The position numbers were made by a program, and so were the translations under genes. The notes below the pieces were generated by a model. It was not told the DNA's origin, made no database searches, and was given only the letters and a program-made list of their open reading frames with translations. Of a DNA stretch of 47,306 nt, positions 40,949 through 47,306 are shown in pieces. Source of the DNA: an uncultured Oscillospiraceae bacterium. GTDB lineage: Bacteria > Bacillota > Clostridia > Oscillospirales > Oscillospiraceae. The stretch lies in NCBI GenBank assembly GCA_949878425.1, contig CATLAL010000018.1, forward strand, positions 1-47,306, written 5' to 3'. Position 1 is the first letter of the stretch, and the number at the start of each line of letters is the position of its first letter.

Positions 40949-42169
40949 CTACTTGCCCCTGGGGCGGCGGTAGGGACGGCGGCGGCCCGCGCCGCTCTTG
41001 GCCGGCTCTCCGGCCTCCTGGCGGGCTGCCCGGTCGGCAGCGGCCTTTTTCTCAGCGGTTGTGTCTGTAACAGTCCGCACGGGGAGTTTTTCCGGCCGGT
41101 CCTGCCGCTTTTCGGCCTTGGGCCGGTTTTCCTGTCTTGGTTTTCCGGGCAGCTTTGCGGGGGCCTGCTTGGGGGCGGGCTGCTTGACTCTGCCGCTGGG
41201 GCGGCGGGCGGCGGGACGGCGGGACTCCTCCTCGCTCTGAACCACCACAGACGACACGGTAATGGGATCCCGGCGGCGGAAGGGGGCCTCCTCCGGCTCC
41301 GGGGCGGCGGCGCGGGCGGGGCGCTCCTTGGGAATTTCAATCCCATCCCGGGACCCTTTGCCGTTGCGCAGCACCCGAATCTCGCTCTTTTTGTACCGTT
41401 TGGGGGCCTCCGGAGCGCTGTCCAGCCGGACCTGGACCTGCTCCTGGAGGAGATCCACGCTGCTGATATTGCCCACGCCGTCGGGCGTATCCACAAAGCT
41501 CTCGTTTCTGGGCATGCGGCTGGCGGCATCCTCATAGGCGGCCTGCTCGTACTTCAGGCAGCACATGAGTCGGCCGCAGGCGCCGGATATCTTGGCCGGA
41601 TTCAGGCTGAGGTTCTGGGTCTTGGCCATTTTAATGGACACGGGGATAAATTCATTGAGAAATTGGCTACAGCACAGGGGACGGCCGCAGATGCCGATCC
41701 CCCCCAGCATCTTTGCCTCGTCCCGCACGCCAATCTGACGCAGCTCGATGCGGGCCCGGAACACGCCGGCCAGATCCCGGACCAGCTCCCGGAAGTCCAC
41801 CCGCCCGTCGGCGGTAAAAAAGAAGATGATCTTGTTGCCCTCAAAGCTGCACTCTACGCTGACCAGCTTCATCTCCAGGCCGTGGTCGGCGATCTTCTTC
41901 TCGCAGATGCCGAAGGCCTCCTTCTCCCGCTTGCGGTTGTAGGCGGCGGCCTTGTGGTCGTTCTCCGTGGCCAGGCGCACCACGGGCCGCAGAGGCTGGA
42001 CCACGCTCTGATCCGGTACGGTGTGGGGCCCCTCCACGCAGCGGGCATACTCCATGCCCTGGGCGGTTTCCACCACTACGTACTCGTCCGGCTGGATTGC
42101 CAGCCCCCGGGGATCGAAATAGTAGTTTTTTGCGTTGCCGCGAAAGCGGACGCTGATGACTTCTGCCAT
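40949..42169 (-). CDS. ricT: PSP1/RicT (YaaT) family protein with long basic tail
   Basis: A 406-residue protein. The first about 270 residues are the PSP1 domain of RicT, part of the RicAFT (Y-complex) that guides RNase Y processing. It has VISVRFRGNAKNYYFDP and the cysteine segments GGIGICGRPLCCSQFL and ISGACGRLMCCLKYE, which bind Fe-S clusters in the complex. The last about 130 residues form a disordered Lys/Arg/Pro-rich tail, longer than the 275-residue Bacillus protein, perhaps for RNA contact. AAAGGAAA precedes the chosen ATG. Confidence 0.92.
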   Translation of the reverse strand: MAEVISVRFRGNAKNYYFDPRGLAIQPDEYVVVETAQGMEYARCVEGPHTVPDQSVVQPLRPVVRLATENDHKAAAYNRKREKEAFGICEKKIADHGLEMKLVSVECSFEGNKIIFFFTADGRVDFRELVRDLAGVFRARIELRQIGVRDEAKMLGGIGICGRPLCCSQFLNEFIPVSIKMAKTQNLSLNPAKISGACGRLMCCLKYEQAAYEDAASRMPRNESFVDTPDGVGNISSVDLLQEQVQVRLDSAPEAPKRYKKSEIRVLRNGKGSRDGIEIPKERPARAAAPEPEEAPFRRRDPITVSSVVVQSEEESRRPAARRPSGRVKQPAPKQAPAKLPGKPRQENRPKAEKRQDRPEKLPVRTVTDTTAEKKAAADRAARQEAGEPAKSGAGRRRPYRRPRGK

Positions 42170-42343
42170 AGCTTTCTTGTTTCCTTTCTTCTTTGCCGTG
42201 AGTACACGTGAATGCATAGGTATATGAGAGCCCGAGGGCTCCGCCCCCGGTAACTTTTTGGCATATTCTGATATTTGGAATATACTGACCTTGCCGGTAT
42301 TCTAAATATCAGAACTAACAAAAATACAGGCAAAGAGAACACA

Positions 42344-43069
42344 ATGAGTATTTTAGATGATATCTTCTACAATTCGTACACTCCGCAGGACCCTCGATCA
42401 CTGCTTCCGGCAGCCTGCCGGGAGGAATACCGGGCCTTCTGGGACCAGGTGGAGGCCGCTGTGGGGGAGGACTTCATTGACAGGCACCGGGACTGCCTCT
42501 GCCAGCGGGAACGGATCATCGACACCGCCAACTTCCGGGAGGGCTTCCGCCTGGGCGTCCGCCTCACGCTGGAGGTCGTTGGAGAGGCTCCTCAGAAAAA
42601 GAAAACCCGTTTAGACGATCAGCGCCGCCGCCAGCGCCCCGGTCAGGTGCCCTACGCCGACATTATAGCCGCACTGCCGGATAAAGCCGTCCAACACGTC
42701 CGCGGCGGCGGAGAGCCTCCGCCGGCCCAGAGCGCCGGCCAGCTCCCGGGCCAGGGCGTCTCCCGCCCCGGTGTAGCAGGCGGCAAGGGCGTCCGCCAGC
42801 CGGTCTCTGGCCTCGGAGAGGAGCCCGCGCAGCTCCTCTCTGGTGATCTTGCTGTTTTCCAGCTCCGCGCAGAAGGCTGTCAGCTCGGCGGCGCTGCCGC
42901 CGCAGAGCAGGCCGCACAGCCGCTCCCCGCCGCGGGTCCCCTGCTCCCCGGCCTGGCCCAGCAGCCGCCAGTGGACCGCCCGGGACCGGATGGTGGGCAG
43001 CAGCAGGGCGCTGCTGGCGGCGCAGAACAGGAACGCCGCCTGGGGCGGGCCCTCCTCCAGCACCTTTAG
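42344..43069 (+). CDS. DUF6809-like protein, reading through into antisense holB
   Basis: The first about 85 residues (MSILDDIFYNSYTPQDPRSLLPAACREEYR..., ending FREGFRLGVRLTLEVVGEAP) look like the small helical DUF6809 proteins of Firmicutes. Such proteins usually stop soon after this GFRLG motif. Here the frame stays open for about 155 more codons over the 3' part of holB on the other strand, ending at 43069. That extension has the Pro/Gly/Ala/Gln composition of an antisense shadow. Probably the native stop was lost. The ribosome site is weak. The gene sits inverted between ricT and holB, which are normally adjacent. Confidence 0.5.
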   Translation: MSILDDIFYNSYTPQDPRSLLPAACREEYRAFWDQVEAAVGEDFIDRHRDCLCQRERIIDTANFREGFRLGVRLTLEVVGEAPQKKKTRLDDQRRRQRPGQVPYADIIAALPDKAVQHVRGGGEPPPAQSAGQLPGQGVSRPGVAGGKGVRQPVSGLGEEPAQLLSGDLAVFQLRAEGCQLGGAAAAEQAAQPLPAAGPLLPGLAQQPPVDRPGPDGGQQQGAAGGAEQERRLGRALLQHL

Positions 43070-43453
43070 CAGCACGTTCTGGGCCTTGGGGTCCAGCAGG
43101 CCGCAGTCCGGAAAGATGTAGACCTTGCGCCTGCCCTCGTTGGGCAGGATGTAGGCGTCCGCCGCCACCCGGCGCAGCACCTCCACGGAAATATTCTTGT
43201 GGTCTGGATCCGCCACAGTGATCACGTCCGGGTGGACGCCCCGCAGAACCTTCTCACAGGGGCCGCAGACGCCGCAGGGCCTGTCCGCCCCCGTACACTC
43301 CATGGCCGCTGCCAGAAACCGGGCCGCCTCCTCCAGCGCCCCCTGGCCGCTGAGGATCACCGCGTGGCCCAGGGCGTCCCGTCCGGCGGCCTCCCTGATA
43401 TACCGGGTCAGACCGGGCTCCCCCGCTATGGCCAGGCCCACGCTCCGGGTCAT
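42611..43453 (-). CDS. holB: DNA polymerase III delta-prime subunit
   Basis: A 280-residue clamp-loader AAA+ protein. HAVILSGQGALEEAARFLAAAMEC, the zinc-finger CGVCGPCEKVLRGVHPDV, ISVEVLRRV, KVYIFPDCGLLDPKAQNVLLKVLEEGPP and TIRSRAVHW give a complete delta-prime/DnaX-like module. The Walker A lysine is lacking, as expected for delta-prime. The ATG at 43453 follows GAGGGGGG and fits the protein start better than a far upstream ATG. The usual order holB-ricT is kept, with the small inverted gene in between. Confidence 0.92.
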   Translation of the reverse strand: MTRSVGLAIAGEPGLTRYIREAAGRDALGHAVILSGQGALEEAARFLAAAMECTGADRPCGVCGPCEKVLRGVHPDVITVADPDHKNISVEVLRRVAADAYILPNEGRRKVYIFPDCGLLDPKAQNVLLKVLEEGPPQAAFLFCAASSALLLPTIRSRAVHWRLLGQAGEQGTRGGERLCGLLCGGSAAELTAFCAELENSKITREELRGLLSEARDRLADALAACYTGAGDALARELAGALGRRRLSAAADVLDGFIRQCGYNVGVGHLTGALAAALIV

Positions 43454-43610
43454 GGCGGTCCCCCCTCTCCCTTTGCCAGATGACGGCGCGAATAATAGGT
43501 ATTCTATCACATTTCCCACCAAAAAATCAACCGGCCCGGGAAAAAAAGGGGCGGAAAACGGACCGCGCCCCAATAGACCTAAAATTTGTGCTAATTTTGG
43601 AAAAATTCTC

Positions 43611-43639
43611 TTGCAAAGCCGGGATAGTCCTCCTATAAT
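43611..43639 (+). promoter_or_regulatory. Promoter of ppdK
   Basis: TTGCAA (43611-43616), a 17-nt spacer and consensus TATAAT (43634-43639). The leader to the GTG is about 60 nt and contains TTAGGAGG. Confidence 0.8.
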
Positions 43640-43704
43640 AGAGTGTACGGCATTCAATTCGGGGAAATAATTACACTGATCAACTTTAGGAGGAAAAAGA
43701 ACAA

Positions 43705-46356
43705 GTGAGCAAAAAATTTGTCTATCTGTTCTCCGAGGGCAACGGCTCCATGCGGGAGCTGCTGGGCGGCAAGGGCGCCAATCTGGCGGAGATGACGAAT
43801 CTGGGCATGCCCGTGCCCCAGGGGTTCACGATCACAACCGAGGCCTGCACTCAGTACTATGAGGATGGGCGCACCATCAACGCCGAAATTCAGGATGAGA
43901 TCATGGCCTACATGGCCAAGCTGGAGGATATGACCGGCAAGAAGTTCGGCGATATGAACAACCCTCTGCTTGTCTCCGTCCGCTCCGGGGCCCGGGCCTC
44001 CATGCCTGGCATGATGGATACCATCCTGAACCTGGGCCTCAACGATCAGGTCGTGGAGGCCTTTGCCAAAAAAACCCGCAATCCCCGCTTTGCCTACGAC
44101 TCCTACCGCCGGTTTATCCAGATGTACTCCGACGTTGTCATGGAGGTGGGCAAGAAGTATTTTGAGGAGCTCATCGACGCCATGAAGGCCAAGCGGGGCG
44201 TCACCCTGGACACGGAGCTGACCGCCAAGGATCTCAAGGAGCTGGCCGAGCTGTTCAAGGACGAGTACCGGGAGAAGATCGGCGAGGAGTTCCCCCAGGA
44301 CGCCCGGGAGCAGCTCATGGGCGCCGTGCGGGCGGTGTTCCGCTCCTGGGATAACCCCCGGGCCATCTACTACCGCCGTATGAACGACATTCCCTCCTCC
44401 TGGGGCACTGCCGTCAACGTGCAGGAGATGGTGTTCGGCAACATGGGTGACACCTCCGGTACCGGCGTGGCCTTCACCCGCAACCCCGCCACCGGCGAGA
44501 AGAAGCTCTTCGGCGAGTTCCTGATGAACGCCCAGGGCGAGGACGTGGTTGCCGGCGTGCGCACGCCCCAGACCATCGACCAGCTGGCGGAGGTGATGCC
44601 CGAGGCGTACCAGCAGTTTGTGGACATCTCCAGCCGTCTGGAGTACCACTACCGGGACATGCAGGACATGGAGTTCACTATTGAGAACAAGAAGCTCTTC
44701 ATGCTCCAGACCCGCAACGGCAAGCGCACCGCCGCCGCCGCGCTGAAGATCGCCTGCGACCTGGTGGACGAGGGCATGATCACCGAGGAGGAGGCCGTCG
44801 GCATGATCGACCCCAAGAGCCTGGACTCCCTCCTCCACCCCACCTTCCCCCAGGAGGAGCTGGACCGGGTGGCCCCCATCGGCCAGGGCCTGGCCGCCTC
44901 CCCCGGCGCCGCCGCCGGCCAGGTGGTCTTTACTGCCGACGACGTGGTGGAGTGGGTGGACAAGGGCCACAAGGTGATTCTGGTCCGCCTGGAGACCTCT
45001 CCTGAGGATATTGAGGGCATGCACTTTGCCCGGGGCATTCTGACGGTCCGGGGCGGCATGACCAGCCACGCCGCCGTGGTGGCCCGGGGCATGGGCACCT
45101 GCTGCGTCTCCGGCTGCGGCGACATCGTCATGGATGAGGCCAATAAGCAGTTCACCCTGGCCGGCAAGACCTATAAGGAGGGCGACTGGATCAGCCTGGA
45201 CGGCTCCACCGGCAACATCTACGGCGAGCGGCTCCACACCGCCGAGGCGAAGATCAGCGGCGAGTTTGAGCGCATTATGAACTGGGCGGACAAGTTCCGG
45301 GATCTCCAGGTCCGCACCAACGCCGACACCCCCAAGGACGCCCGCCAGGCCAAGAACTTCGGCGCGGAGGGCATCGGCCTGTGCCGCACGGAGCACATGT
45401 TTTTTGACACCGACCGCATCGCCGCCATCCGGGAGATGATCGTCTCCGAGACGGTGGAGCAGCGGGAGCGGGCCCTGGCCAAGATCGAGCCCATGCAGCA
45501 GAAGGACTTTGAGGAGATCTACGAGGCCATGATGGGCAAGCCCGTCACTATCCGCCTTCTCGACCCGCCCCTCCACGAGTTCCTGCCCACCGACGAGGCT
45601 GACATCAAGGCTCTGGCCAAGGAGATGAACATCACCGAGGAGCGCCTGCGGGAGACCATCACCAGCCTCCACGAGTTCAACCCCATGATGGGGCACCGGG
45701 GCTGCCGTCTGGACATCACCTATCCGGAGATCGCCAAAATGCAGACCGCCGCCATCATCAAGGCCGCTCTGGCTGTCCGCTCCCGCCGTCCGGCGTGGCG
45801 AATCGTCCCGGAGATCATGGTTCCCCTGGTGGGCGAGGCCCGCGAGCTTGCCTACGTGAAAAAGACCATTGACAAGGTGGCCCACCGCCTTATTGAGGAG
45901 GCCGGCAGCGACATGACCTACAAGGTCGGCACGATGATTGAAATCCCCCGCGCCGCTCTCACTGCCGACGACATCGCCAAGGAGGCTGAATTCTTCTCCT
46001 TCGGCACCAACGATCTGACCCAGATGACCTTCGGCTTCAGCCGCGACGACGCCGGCAAGTTCCTGGCCAGCTACTACGACCGGAAGATCTACGAGTCTGA
46101 CCCCTTCTCCCGCCTGGATCAGGTGGGCGTGGGCCGTCTGGTGAAAATGGCCTGCCAGCTGGGACGGGAAACCCGCCCGGATATCAAGCTGGGCATCTGC
46201 GGCGAGCAGGGCGGCGACCCCTCCACCGTGGAGTTCTGTCACGACGTGGGGCTGACCTACGTGTCCTGCTCCCCCTTCCGGGTGCCCATCGCCCGGCTGG
46301 CCGCTGCCCAGGCAGCTATAAAAAATCCCAGAGCGGCTGAAAACAAGTTGTCGTAG
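43705..46356 (+). CDS. ppdK: Pyruvate, phosphate dikinase
   Basis: An 883-residue enzyme interconverting pyruvate, ATP and phosphate with PEP, AMP and pyrophosphate; in anaerobes it often runs toward ATP. The N-terminal ATP-grasp starts KFVYLFSEGN and GGKGANLAEMT. The swivelling domain has GGMTSHAAVVARGMG with phospho-His455. The PEP/pyruvate barrel ends with ICGEQGGDP, with catalytic Cys832. The GTG start follows TTAGGAGG. The last residues KNPRAAENKLS look non-native, and the stop codon lies inside the inverted repeat of the next element. Confidence 0.96.
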   Translation: MSKKFVYLFSEGNGSMRELLGGKGANLAEMTNLGMPVPQGFTITTEACTQYYEDGRTINAEIQDEIMAYMAKLEDMTGKKFGDMNNPLLVSVRSGARASMPGMMDTILNLGLNDQVVEAFAKKTRNPRFAYDSYRRFIQMYSDVVMEVGKKYFEELIDAMKAKRGVTLDTELTAKDLKELAELFKDEYREKIGEEFPQDAREQLMGAVRAVFRSWDNPRAIYYRRMNDIPSSWGTAVNVQEMVFGNMGDTSGTGVAFTRNPATGEKKLFGEFLMNAQGEDVVAGVRTPQTIDQLAEVMPEAYQQFVDISSRLEYHYRDMQDMEFTIENKKLFMLQTRNGKRTAAAALKIACDLVDEGMITEEEAVGMIDPKSLDSLLHPTFPQEELDRVAPIGQGLAASPGAAAGQVVFTADDVVEWVDKGHKVILVRLETSPEDIEGMHFARGILTVRGGMTSHAAVVARGMGTCCVSGCGDIVMDEANKQFTLAGKTYKEGDWISLDGSTGNIYGERLHTAEAKISGEFERIMNWADKFRDLQVRTNADTPKDARQAKNFGAEGIGLCRTEHMFFDTDRIAAIREMIVSETVEQRERALAKIEPMQQKDFEEIYEAMMGKPVTIRLLDPPLHEFLPTDEADIKALAKEMNITEERLRETITSLHEFNPMMGHRGCRLDITYPEIAKMQTAAIIKAALAVRSRRPAWRIVPEIMVPLVGEARELAYVKKTIDKVAHRLIEEAGSDMTYKVGTMIEIPRAALTADDIAKEAEFFSFGTNDLTQMTFGFSRDDAGKFLASYYDRKIYESDPFSRLDQVGVGRLVKMACQLGRETRPDIKLGICGEQGGDPSTVEFCHDVGLTYVSCSPFRVPIARLAAAQAAIKNPRAAENKLS

Positions 46357-46596
46357 GGCAACGGGATTTATCCTGTTCAGGGCAATAACACTTAGCCTAC
46401 GCCATAGAAAAATAAGACCTTGCACCTAACCGTGCAGGGTCTTATTTTTGTCCTTCGGACTATCCTTTCCCTGCCTAATACAAGGATTTTAGGAACATTT
46501 TGCGCTATATCACCATGGAGTAGGGGCGTCCGGCCCAAGGGCCGGGTGGATAAACGAATTTGCCCCTAACAGGATAAATCCCGTTGCCCTACGACA
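46349..46596. mobile_element. Short element with 29-bp perfect terminal inverted repeats
   Basis: Positions 46349-46377 and 46568-46596 are exact reverse complements. The outer ends read TGTCGTAGGG and CCCTACGACA. The 190-bp interior has no gene but includes a strong terminator (46408-46449). The left repeat provides the ppdK stop codon. It is either a MITE-like unit or one end of the Tn7-like remnant to the right. No clear target-site duplication is seen. Confidence 0.7.
46408..46449. terminator. Strong bidirectional terminator within the element
   Basis: An 18-bp stem (46408-46425 with 46432-46449, one T-G pair) with loop CTAACC. The stem ends give a T-run on either strand. It would terminate ppdK transcripts 50-90 nt past the stop codon. 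Confidence 0.9.
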
Positions 46597-46615
46597 TGGT
46601 GATATTCCTGGATGA

Positions 46616-46755
46616 TGTTTTTGGGGATTTGACATCAGGCTTGAAACGCCTGTGTATCAGGGCTTTCGGGCGATGACATTTCCCAAATCCATCAACGTAA
46701 ATTTCCCCAAAACGGGCCAACTTCGTTTTTGGGGGACGTTTTTGGGGAATCGTGC
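46616..46755. repeat. Iterated GTTTTTGGGGA-type repeats
   Basis: Related words occur five times in 140 bp. Forward copies are at about 46616 (GATGTTTTTGGGGATTTGAC), 46725 (CGTTTTTGGGGGA) and 46738 (GACGTTTTTGGGGAATC). Inverted copies are at about 46672-46692 and 46697-46712 (TTTCCCAAATC, TTTCCCCAAAACG). Arrays like this are transposase-binding sites at Tn7-like ends. They stand directly before the TnsA-like start. Confidence 0.5.
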
Positions 46756-46785
46756 GGGATGTTCCCACAGGGGAGGGCTGCAAGC

Positions 46786-47184
46786 ATGAGGAAGAAAAAC
46801 TTCAAAGGACGCTGTGAGAAGCGGGTACTTGGTAAGTGCGCTGAGGTGTGCCGGACATATGACGCTATCCAGTATGCCTACTGTGATGGCTTGGGTGTAC
46901 TGGTTGAGGAATACCCGTCCTTCTATCAGTTCCGGTACTTCTACCGTAAGACACGGAACCTCCAGAACTTCTATATCTCCCGTGATGGGTTGAAGAATTA
47001 CCAGAGAAACAATCGACCTCTTGTGGGTGAGGGAGTACAGGAGTTTGCTCCCGCTGTTGGAACGGGGATGTTTGATGCTACCGTCTGCGATGGGAAAATA
47101 CCGCCGCAAAATTGGCAGAATCCACGCCATGCAAGCCGTGGAAAACGGCAGGAGCCAGCACAGCGGAATCCGTCACTTTCTTAG
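46786..47184 (+). pseudogene. Tn7-like TnsA/TnsB remnant (in-frame fusion of fragments)
   Basis: GGGAGG precedes an ATG and KNFKGRCEKRVLGKCAEVCRTYDAIQYAY, which resembles the N-terminus of TnsA-like endonucleases of Firmicute Tn7-like elements. From about residue 40 it becomes YPSFYQFRYFYRKTRNLQNFYISRDGLKNYQRN, GVQEFAPAVGTGMFDATVCD, typical of the pre-catalytic region of TnsB/Mu-type integrases. The metal-binding catalytic parts of both are missing. After 47091 the frame is unrelated. It is a deletion product, identified from memory of the families, so moderate. Confidence 0.5.
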
Positions 47185-47193
47185 ATGGTGTCG

Positions 47194-47306
47194 TCAATAA
47201 ACAAGGAGCCAAATAGCAATACAACGAATTTGGACAGCAGCAACGAAGGAAGCGACGTTTTTGGCGTAGCGCGTAGCAATGCCGCGCCAGCGTTTGAGAA
47301 GAAGAA
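47194..47306 (-). pseudogene. IS5-type transposase, C-terminal end (continues past window)
   Basis: On the minus strand the frame enters from the window edge as LLLKRWRGIATRYAKNVASFVAAVQIRC and stops at 47194-47196. The segment KRWRGIATRYAKN...AAV is the conserved end of IS5/IS427-like DDE transposases, where R..T.YDK..... and a final hydrophobic helix close the protein. The rest lies outside the window, so I cannot say whether the insertion sequence is intact. Confidence 0.75.

Noticed and set aside
43654..46425. A 923-codon minus-strand frame opposite ppdK
   Set aside because: Antisense shadow of a highly conserved gene.
1..47306. tRNA or rRNA genes
   Set aside because: I scanned for tRNA T-arm (GGTTCGAATCC-like) and rRNA core sequences and found none, including next to the integrase where an attachment-site tRNA might be expected. 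A covariance-model scan was not possible.

Overview
The window looks like chromosome of a gut-type, moderately high-GC anaerobic Firmicute, most likely Oscillospiraceae (Flavonifractor/Lawsonibacter-like; family inferred from gene content, not from rRNA). The evidence is strong AGGAGG ribosome sites, histidine degradation through glutamate formimidoyltransferase plus cyclodeaminase, pyruvate phosphate dikinase, the CD1871A-type CXXC protein, TIGR03905, a RicT/HolB neighbourhood, and many remnants of Tn4451-like integrative elements. I see no rRNA, tRNA or CRISPR.

Layout. 1-2.2 kb: tail of a large serine recombinase and an ArsB/NhaD-type permease. 2.3-3.4 kb: tsaD. 3.7-10.8 kb: a catabolic island. 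A fold-type II PLP enzyme and a YheO/DauR-like regulator run leftward. Diverging from them are a YgeY hydrolase, a HAD phosphatase, the YgeW carbamoyltransferase and a carbamate kinase. The shared control region has a clear promoter and an 11-bp-arm palindrome. The logic suggests amide or ureide cleavage, carbamoyl transfer to phosphate and ATP formation, with the PLP enzyme acting on the amino-acid product. 11-24.9 kb: a mobile-DNA graveyard. An AT-richer cassette (about 11.8-17.1 kb) carries a tyrosine integrase, a lipoprotein, an XRE regulator and a serine resolvase with repeated candidate binding sites. It is followed by fragments of IS1182, recombinase, MobC, relaxase, ArsP, histidine kinase and redox genes, and by a truncated CRESS-type HUH Rep gene with its apparent hairpin origin.

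25-32 kb: the hut system. hutU-hutI-ftcD-fchA form a tightly coupled leftward operon and hutH has its own promoter. A TrpR/YerC-like DNA-binding gene lies between them on the other strand. Together they convert histidine to glutamate and methenyl-tetrahydrofolate. 32.5-34.6 kb: an AgrC/AgrA-type two-component system without agrB or agrD. 34.9-39.1 kb: a TSCPD protein, a trigger-factor-like protein and an M16C metalloprotease. 39.2-43.5 kb: larE, a membrane-anchored polysaccharide deacetylase, ricT and holB, with a small DUF6809-like gene inserted in opposite orientation. 43.7-46.4 kb: ppdK, whose stop codon lies inside a 29-bp terminal inverted repeat of a roughly 250-bp element. The right edge holds what looks like a Tn7-like transposon remnant and the 3' end of an IS5-type transposase.

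The most interesting items are the CRESS-like Rep fragment with an AAGTATTAC hairpin, the variant ygeY/ygeW island with its candidate operator, the promoter-overlapping resolvase sites, and the Tn7-like end with iterated repeats. Functions were assigned by reading the proteins without any database search.
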